A stretch of DNA of 6,835 nt from positions 1 through 6,835 of the forward strand of contig CAIYNH010000113.1 of the NCBI GenBank assembly GCA_903927495.1, read 5' to 3'. This DNA comes from an uncultured beta proteobacterium. GTDB lineage: Bacteria; Pseudomonadota; Gammaproteobacteria; Burkholderiales; Burkholderiaceae_C. The translations under genes and the position numbers were made by a program. Positions 6,225-6,835 of this stretch are shown one piece after another (position 1 is the first letter of the stretch; every line of letters starts with the position of its first letter). The notes below the pieces were generated by a model. That model made no database searches. It saw only the letters and a program-made list of their open reading frames with translations, and was not told where the DNA came from.

Positions 6225-6812
6225 TCAGGCTACTAAAAGTGAGGCTTTGACACGTTCAAGCAATCTCACGTCGAGCTTCAAATCCCCGCCCAAGGTCGTG
6301 CCGTTGCTCAGTTCAATGCCAGCGACGGCAAAGCGTCGGATGATGTCGATCCTGATTTTGGTCGGAACGGTCATCATCTTGGCGTTGTCATCCACATATT
6401 TTGGTTTTTCCTCGGGCTTCCACTTCTTCACCCGAACAATCAACTCAATCGTGTACGAGCCATCTCCCGGGATTTTGTCGAAATTCACGTAATGAGTGGC
6501 TTCGACATCGGCTGCAGCTTTGGCCACTTCATGCAAAATGTCGACAGCTTGCTCGAGTTTGTCAGCGTCGTTGGTGGCTGATACGGGTAAAGGAATTTTG
6601 GTGTAATAGTCGCTTCTGGCATCGATGTTTATCAGCGCGTTGCCGGTGAAATTTTTGTTGGGTATGATCGTTAGTTCACCGCTCGTGGGTTTGACCGTGA
6701 CCTGGCGTAACCCGATGGTCACTACTTTGCCGGTGGAGCCGGCGATCGTGATCCGATCACCGATCTTGAAAGGTCTTTGCACGAACAGAAAGATGCCGGA
6801 GATAATGTTATT
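6225..6812 (-). pseudogene. 5'-truncated MscS-family mechanosensitive channel, C-terminal portion
   Basis: Reading leftwards from 6812, the frame encodes NNIISGIFLFVQRPFKIGD, which matches the end of the pore helix TM3 and the start of the MscS beta domain. It continues with G-K-V-V-T-I-G-L-R-Q and the conserved IIPNKNF, then a C-terminal alpha/beta domain to the stop at 6225-6227. The codon just before this conserved start (6813-6815) is TAG in frame, and no reading frame between 6813 and 6835 resembles TM3. The fragment therefore lacks the transmembrane helices needed for a channel. A GTG at 6782 could open a 185-aa product, but it has no Shine-Dalgarno in front and falls inside the conserved block. 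Sampled GC is lower (6361-6420 48%, 6601-6660 45%) than in the FecR gene (3601-3660 67%). Family assignment is confident. Loss of function is inferred; a sequence error or contig-end artefact at the window edge is the alternative. Confidence 0.65.
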
Positions 6813-6835
6813 CTATTTCCACTTCGATAAGACAT

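Overview
The window looks like an accessory/surface-protein locus of a Gram-negative proteobacterium. GC content is high in the first four genes, two of them carry Sec signal peptides, and one is an Omp85-superfamily outer-membrane barrel. The combination of a FhaC-type transporter, a YDG-repeat adhesin and a DUF971 protein fits Betaproteobacteria (Burkholderiales, possibly a Comamonadaceae relative). That placement is an inference from gene style; no rRNA or other marker is present.

Layout: (1) positions 1-2616, plus strand, hold the C-terminal 871 codons of a very large secreted adhesin (TpsA, filamentous-haemagglutinin type), with near-identical 345-bp repeats, then a beta-helical stretch, then a low-complexity basic tail. 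(2) 2604-3962, plus, overlaps it by 13 bp and encodes a Sec-exported protein with two tandem FecR domains. (3) 3976-5610, plus, encodes the matching two-partner-secretion transporter (TpsB, ShlB/FhaC/HecB family). (4) 5637-6050, plus, starts 26 bp later and encodes a small DUF971 (GBBH-like N-terminal domain) protein. (5) 6051-6224 is a convergent intergenic region with several short inverted repeats. (6) 6225-6812, minus, is the C-terminal part of an MscS-type mechanosensitive channel. Its reading frame is closed by a stop codon immediately upstream of a conserved family motif, so it looks like a truncated remnant.

The first three genes read as one translationally linked unit: TpsB would move the repeat-rich TpsA across the outer membrane, while the FecR-domain protein encoded between them is predicted to be periplasmic. 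Its role is unknown, but its position and overlap suggest an accessory part of this secretion system. The DUF971 gene may be carried on the same transcript but has no obvious functional link to secretion. The most unusual points are the FecR protein inside a two-partner-secretion operon, the freshly homogenised adhesin repeats with an abrupt boundary near 845, and the broken mscS-like gene at the right edge.
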